In this document: piece by piece, positions 58,225-64,000 of the stretch
How positions within the stretch are numbered: position 1 is the stretch's first letter
Layout: each line of letters opens with the position of its first letter
DNA from: Nannobrachium achirus
Taxonomy: Eukaryota > Chordata > Actinopteri > Myctophiformes > Myctophidae
Direction of reading: 5' to 3'
NCBI GenBank assembly: GCA_963921795.1
Contig: OY997647.1
Span: forward strand, 65,217,675-65,281,674
DNA length: 64,000 nt
Notes under the pieces: model-generated
Database searches by the model: none
What the model was told of the DNA's origin: nothing
The model's input: only the letters and a program-made list of their open reading frames with translations
Program-made: the position numbers and the translations under genes

Positions 58225-58805
58225 CAGGGACGTGCTGGCCATTGGGAAAAGCGGGCCAACTCCCGAATGGCCGGTTCATTTCCGGCCGGTCCAGGCCGGC
58301 CATTATGAAAAAAATTAAAATAAAATGTCGGCCTTTTTTCCATTTTGGGGGCTGAGCGGCCAATAAGGTAAATCGTCACTGTCGGGCAGAAACCACGTAT
58401 CTCCAAGTTTCAAATGTATACATTTTTTCACAAAGCAAAGCCCTGCTTCATCATACAAGGCCGTTGCACAAAAGTAGTGAAAACAGCAGATCTACAAGCA
58501 CACACACCGCCTCGTGGTGCGAGGCGTTGTGTGCTTGTTGATCGGCTGTTTTCACTAGTTTAAATCATTTTTAAAATGATAAATACAAAACAAACGGTTT
58601 TGGACATACAAGGTTTCCACCCGGCAACAACGAAATATAACTCATGTACAGTAATTGGCCCACTGGCTTGTCACTTGTCATGATCTAAAATGACAAATCT
58701 TTGAGTAGCAGCAGCGCAATAGAGAGAGATCTCTCTCTATAGCGCGCAATGAGGGCCTCTCCAACTCTTTTTCCCGGGCTGAATCAGGGGCCCAGCACGT
58801 CCCTG
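58225..58805. mobile_element. Complete hAT, CAGGGACGTGCTGG family
   Basis: Both inverted ends are present. Hairpin at about 58475-58558. Flanking 8-mers do not match, so the target site is altered. Confidence 0.88.
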
Positions 58806-59311
58806 TAAGGTAGAATAAAGACAGGACTGACTGACATGCATGGTGACTTGCTGCGTGCAGCCATGCTAGCTCCTCTAGCTGTGCTGAACCCATTGATTCA
58901 ACAGGGGAGCCGTAATAACAGCAACAGCAGCTTCTCAGCGATAGGACCAGGTCACCTTGACCCATTTTTATATCCTTTTCCACTGGAAAAACACAACAGA
59001 GGCTGCTTTAAAGCAAGTCTTTATAATTTATACTGTATGTGTAACGCTGTGGCGTCGCTTGCCGACAGAGACCCTGGATCTTCTACGCTAACTAACAAGG
59101 CGAGAAGCCAACGTCGCAGTGCAATGGAGTATAAATAATACTCCTTACCTGGATGTGTTACCCCACATAGAGGAGAAATGGGTCAAGTTAATTCCTCCCA
59201 GGAATAGTGCTAGGCTAGTGGGGAACTGGGGAAAGAGGTATGGAGGCGGGTGTAAAGTATAGTAGTTTGTCGTCACAAGTCGGATAGAAACCTTGTATGT
59301 AGAAAACAGTG

Positions 59312-59560
59312 TTGTGTTTGATGGCGACATTTGGTTTCATTTTAGCCATAGTCTTTTTGAATCAAATTTCATTCAGTTTTAGTGATTTTTTATTCATCTG
59401 AAAACTTTTTAGGTGACTAAATCTACAGTCGATTTTGTCGACTGAAATGTTTTTTTTTTTTTGCTGTGCCTTGATGGCATCTAAATATTTGATTTTTGAC
59501 TTGGTTGCATGCTGAAAATAAGACGATCTACAAGCTCACAATGACTTAACACAGCATCAA
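59312..59560. mobile_element. CAGTGTTG-family fragment
   Basis: Starts CAGTGTTGTGTTTGATG. Ends in a half hairpin module (ACGATCTACAAGCTCACA) at about 59522-59540. Confidence 0.65.
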
Positions 59561-59799
59561 AATCAATAACCACTTTAACCCTACAGTACGATCATCTAGC
59601 CGGGTTTTCAAACAGCAGATTTCAAACAATCTTGAAAGTCAGTCCGAAGCCATTGCGAGTACTTTTGAACCATTTTAACAAAACACATTTTGTTGACGGT
59701 CCCTGGCACAAAATATACTTTTTTTTACATAACAATAATGATTGGGGGTCATGAAAATGTTTGAGAACCACGGAAATAGAGAATTAATTTATGGCAGAG

Positions 59800-61600
59800 G
59801 TTTTCAACTTTTTTCACAGCAAGGTCCTTTGAGTCACGGAACAACCATTTGATTAACCTGGCTCCGCCAGGTGGTGGCAGCAGTGAGTACCGCCCTACTT
59901 CACCATCTGAACCTGCTCAGGGAGAGTTGATATCACTCGTTAAGTCCCAGAACGGACCAATCAGCGGCAGCTACGGGCGGGCTCTGAGCGGCTCTGAGCG
60001 GCTCTGAGCCAATAGAGTCTGACTGCAGACCACGTGGAAACCCAGGAGGCGGAGTCTGGGTGTAACGTCATGCAGTCAGGCCAATATGAATGGTTGGAGT
60101 TGGCACTCCCAGACTGTGATAGACAGACGGCCCCATCCAATCACCTGCTAAAGAACTTGAAAAAATGGCCCGCCTCCTACATCGGTTTGGTTGGAATGAA
60201 TCCAGATGGTAAAAGCAGGGCGGTATACAGGCATACGCACTGCTGCCACCATCTGGCGCAGTCATTTAAGCTCGTTGGATATGATTTTGTCCACAATTCC
60301 ATGCTCTATTGATGTCGGTAACATCAAAATAAAAATTCTTCTACATTCTCTAATTGTGTAGATTTCTTGCAGATTAAGTAACGCAGATGTTGAACCATAA
60401 TTTAACTCAAATGAAAATGAAACCAAATCCATTTGGTTTCATTTTACACTCTCCAGAGTTAAAGATCTATAAGGGTCCATTTGGTTACCAACTCACCATC
60501 ATTTAGCTGGGGGACAAACTGGAACCCCCTCAAGGACCACTGGTGGTCCCTGGACCACTGGTTGAAAACCACAGATTCATGGGGGGGAAAAAAACATAAA
60601 AAGATGAATGCTGGAGATAGCAGGTTTCTGGCTGCCGCCGCTGCTGCAGATATATTTGTCCTTTCTTATAATAAGTCCTTCCTCCTCTCATTCTTGTGGT
60701 TGGAATCATCACAGCCGGGGCTTTGTGGGGGCCACGGTAATAAGAAGGGAACTAACTGTATTAAATATGACTTGGTGTGGTGCAGTGTGATTGCTGTGTG
60801 TTCTAGTTGAAAGGAAGCTCTGAGCTGTGTGAGCGGAGAGAGGAGAGAGGAGCGGGGGAACACTGCCTAATAACCCTCTACAACCCACAACGCATCCCTG
60901 GCATTTTGATAGACTTTAGCCTTGGCTATAAAAGAAGATGGCACATATACAAAGCTCACAGTGCTAATTAAATAGACATTATAGCCTACTGTTTTTGCTT
61001 GACTCACACAATGCACCGAATGAGAGTTAGATACTGTATTGAAACAAAAGAGTATTGAAACAATTCATAGGATTTCTAGGGCGTATCATTTTAGTTGACC
61101 TTGTGCCAGTGAACTGTATCATGAAACGGTACCTTTTCCTATGCAAACTTCTAATAAATTCTTCCATCAATCAAAGCTTCACATCGGAGTGTTATACCTC
61201 TTTTTGCTAAACACAATTCTTTATATTACTTTTTTTTCATGCAAATTGGTAATGGAACATACCATCTCCATAGTCATGCAATGCTACCAAATCTTTGAAT
61301 ATATACTTTTTTTAGTTTTTTACTCAAATCTGTGCTTCTGGTGGGTCCCTGTGTAACCTCATATTTCTTTAGATGGGGGTGTCCTGGACACCCCCATTGA
61401 AAAGTTTGAGCACCCATTGATATACAAACTTTTTTTTTCTTTTTTTTCTGTTTCTTCAGAAAACTGTTCTTATTCTGAATATAGAGATCTCAAATTCTGC
61501 CCAAACCCGAGGTGACATTTTGGGCCGGGTATAGGGCCTTAAATGTATGCTAATTGGTCGGGCCGGGTAGGGCCTCGGGCCAGCCCAGTTAGGGCCCAGT
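59800..61600. other. Intronic DNA, no gene seen
   Basis: Dispersed-repeat fragments with GGACCACTGG and GGTGGTGGCAG words. No exon with THSD7A similarity; no complete element bounded. Confidence 0.4.
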
Positions 61601-61616
61601 TAGGGCCCAGTTAGGG

Positions 61617-61991
61617 TAGGGCTGTCACAATTATTACATAATCGTCTAATCGCAAATATTTGACATAATCGCAAATATTTGACATAATCGCAAATATTTT
61701 GTCATAATCGTCATAATCGTGAATGTTGAAAAATGTTCATACATTTACAAACATTTTCAGAAATAGTGGAAATAGCAGAGCTTGTAGATCGGCTATTTCC
61801 ACTATCAATGTTATTTTTTAAGTAGAAAGTTGTCAAATATGTCAGTAATTTCTTTGTATATTTAGGTTATGTGTCATATCTACCATGTGTAACTTCAAAG
61901 CCTAAAGCCGAACAGAAATGTAATTATCAACGAAAAAAACATTTGAGTGACAATTAATCGTCATATAAAATGTCATATCGTGACAGCCCTA
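61617..61991. mobile_element. Complete hAT, 375 bp, TAGGGCTGTCAC family
   Basis: Ends TAGGGCTGTCACAATTA/GTGACAGCCCTA. Flanks AGTTAGGG and AGTTGGGG (7 of 8). Hairpin at 61763-61805 consists of the shortest module seen (arms GTGGAAATAGC plus a single GAGCTTGTAGATC). Confidence 0.9.
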
Positions 61992-62203
61992 AGTTGGGGC
62001 CCTAACTGGGCCCAGTTAGGGCCCAGTTAGGTCATTTAAAGGTCCATTTCCAGACATGCTCGTAGAATGGACCTCCGGTCTTAAAGGGATAAGCAGCTCC
62101 ATGGAGGCGTCATGGCAGCCTGTAAATGCAGGCCTTGATTATGACCGTAATATGGAAACCAATTGACAAGTAAAGAACCCCCCTCTGACCCCCCCGTCTC
62201 TCT

Positions 62204-62225
62204 CTCTCTCTCTCTCTCTCTCTTT
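62204..62225. repeat. (TC)n microsatellite
   Basis: About 11 TC units. A (CACG)n/(CA)n tract follows at about 62338-62412. Confidence 0.9.
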
Positions 62226-62666
62226 CACATCCTCTGCCTCCATCTCCCTGGAGGCCTCATTAGCAGGGAGCTGCACACTGCGGCGCAGGAATCTCCATGT
62301 AATTGCCATATTCAAAACCTCCACGTGCACACGTATGTGCACACGCTCACACACACATGTGCGCACGCACACGCACACACACACACACGCACGCACGCAC
62401 GCACGCACGCAAGCACACACACATCACCAGCACACCCTATTCCTTGTTTCACGTGTTATGATATTTTTGATAGATATTAGCTATGCAGATATACAGTATA
62501 TGTCAGTTACTTGTTCATAATTAGACGCTATAGTGTTTTTAGCTTGACCCTCACAACGTAACCTACAGAATGTGATTTAGATTCAGCAAGTTGTTTGGAC
62601 AGATGCTGCTACTGTATCCTACTATTATGCAGGGGTGGAAAAAGTACTCAAACTTTTTACTTAAGT

Positions 62667-63066
62667 TAAAGGAGCTATAGTCAACTTTTTCTTGAAAAAC
62701 GGATGCTAAAATAAAAATAATATTTCAAAATATTTTATAAAAAAATAAGCTTCATATATGTGTTTCAATTAAAAAAATGACCACAAAAAGCGTAAAATAA
62801 TGATAAAATAATCATTTTGGCCATTGTCGGGCCGACACTTTGTTTACATCCTAGTCTAAAACTATCAAAGAATAGACTAGAATGTAAACAAAGTGTTGGT
62901 CTGACAATGGCCAAAATGATGATTTTATCATTATTTTATGCTTTTTGTGGTCATTTTGAATTGAAACACATATATGAAGCTTATTTTTTTATTAAATATT
63001 TTTATAAACATTATTTTTATTTTAGCATCATTTTTTCAAGAAAAAGTTGGCTATAGCTCCTTTAAA
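62667..63066. mobile_element. ~400-bp foldback element
   Basis: TTAAAGGAGCTATAGTCAAC at the left is answered by GTTGGCTATAGCTCCTTTAA at the right. Complementarity continues to a centre near 62850 (AATGTAAACAAAGTGT arms). Confidence 0.88.
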
Positions 63067-63188
63067 GTATCAATACTGCAATATAGAAATACTCTGTTAC
63101 AAGTAAAAGTCCGGAATGTACTTGAGTAAAAGTATGAAAGTGATGGCATTAAAGTGTAATTAAAGTACAGAGAGTAAAATTACAATAT

Positions 63189-63242
63189 GTTTGAAAATAG
63201 CAGATATACAAGCTCGAGCTTGTAGATCGGCTATTTTCAAAC
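63189..63242. repeat. 54-bp hairpin module without loop expansion
   Basis: GTTTGAAAATAGCAGATATA and CGGCTATTTTCAAAC arms around CAAGCTCGAGCTTG, an almost loop-free palindrome in TACTTTTACTT-type repeat sequence. Confidence 0.88.
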
Positions 63243-63436
63243 AGCCACGGTATAAATTAGGGCTAAAGTGGTTTATGTATGTTTTGTAAGATTATAATTT
63301 ATATCTGAAAAGTAACTAGTAACTAAAGTGTTCAAATAATTGTAGTGGAGTAAAAGTACAATATTTGGATACGAGATGTAGTGGATTAGAAGTAAACGTA
63401 CTGGACATTGGAAATGCTCAACACATTTTTACTTAA

Positions 63437-63753
63437 AGGAGTAGTTCACCCCCAAAATGACTTTTTTTCTATTGATTAGTCACGCCATGGAGAGTAGAGT
63501 TCAATAATATTTGTAGTTTTTTGTCGCATTCCTAAGACAAAAATGTGATAGCAATAAATGTATCCCCATTCGTTCTGGATGGGGACCCGTTTCGAAACGG
63601 GTCCCCATCCGAAATCAATGGGGGTAAATTTACTCGAATCAAATTTTTGTCTTAGGAATGTGACAAAAATCAAAAAATATTATTGAACTCTAGTCTCCAT
63701 GGCGTGACTAATCAATAGAAAAAAAGTCATTTTGGGGGTGAACTACTCCTTTG
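63437..63753. mobile_element. ~317-bp foldback element
   Basis: AAAGGAGTAGTTCACCCCCA left, TGGGGGTGAACTACTCCTTT right. The arms are complementary nearly to the centre at GGACCCGTTTCGAAACGGGT (about 63584-63603). Confidence 0.9.
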
Positions 63754-64000
63754 AGTACAGTACTTAAGTAAATGTACTTAGTTACTTTACAGCACTGCTG
63801 TTATGTGTTCACACTGTGGCTGCAGCTCCAAGTCACATTCATCAAGTCTGAACAGCACAAGAAGAAATCAGATTTTAATTGCATTCCTTAAAGGACAACT
63901 TTGTTTGTTTTTTACAACAAGGGTTCATATTTTAGATTGTAAATAGAGAAAAGAAAAGATGAGTTAAAATGTTTTCATTTACTGCTTTCTATCGTTTTAA

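Noticed and set aside
60034..60312. 92-codon plus-strand frame
   Set aside because: Lies in dispersed-repeat sequence with no recognisable domain, splice signals or promoter.

Overview
The window looks like intronic DNA of a teleost fish. The reasons are long introns, dense hAT-type miniature transposons, an L2-like LINE, a Tc1 relic, abundant (CA)n and (GA)n tracts, and vertebrate GT-AG splice signals. One host gene is clear: eight exons plus a 6-nt microexon on the minus strand encode consecutive pieces of THSD7A (thrombospondin type-1 domain containing 7A), a transmembrane protein with a long TSP1-repeat ectodomain. In transcript order the exons are 45395-45201, [missing exons], 32955-32774, 30143-29877, 19494-19316, 18343-18338, 17591-17458, 10724-10571, 3400-3259 and 1325-1210. 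All observed junctions agree in phase. The only break lies between the first two, where roughly 180 residues expected from mammalian THSD7A are absent and a 200-N assembly gap sits at 33801-34000. Both ends of the gene lie outside the window.

Layout. 0-4 kb: two exons buried in tandem repeats made from their own splice junctions. 4-9 kb: transposon fragments and microsatellites. 9.3-10.7 kb: an exon fused to a roughly 1.2-kb minisatellite. 12.37-17.16 kb: an apparently intact L2-like LINE inserted in a hairpin element. 17.4-19.5 kb: three exons including the microexon. 20-29 kb: nested hAT elements, a long (CA)n tract and a 23-unit 57-bp minisatellite. 29.5-33.4 kb: two exons. 34-45 kb: repeats and a possible nested promoter with first exon on the plus strand. 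45.2 kb: the most 5' exon present. 46-64 kb: intronic DNA with many hAT elements, including a four-level nest at 50.8-53.8 kb.

Two patterns stand out. First, at seven of the eight full-size exons the tandem or dispersed repeat next to the exon is a multiplied copy of that exon's own splice junction, which creates many decoy splice sites, some in frame. Second, one short hairpin module (arm core GATCTACAAGCTCACA) recurs more than 30 times, inside at least seven element families that have unrelated termini. All family and residue comparisons come from memory and reading by eye; no database search was run.
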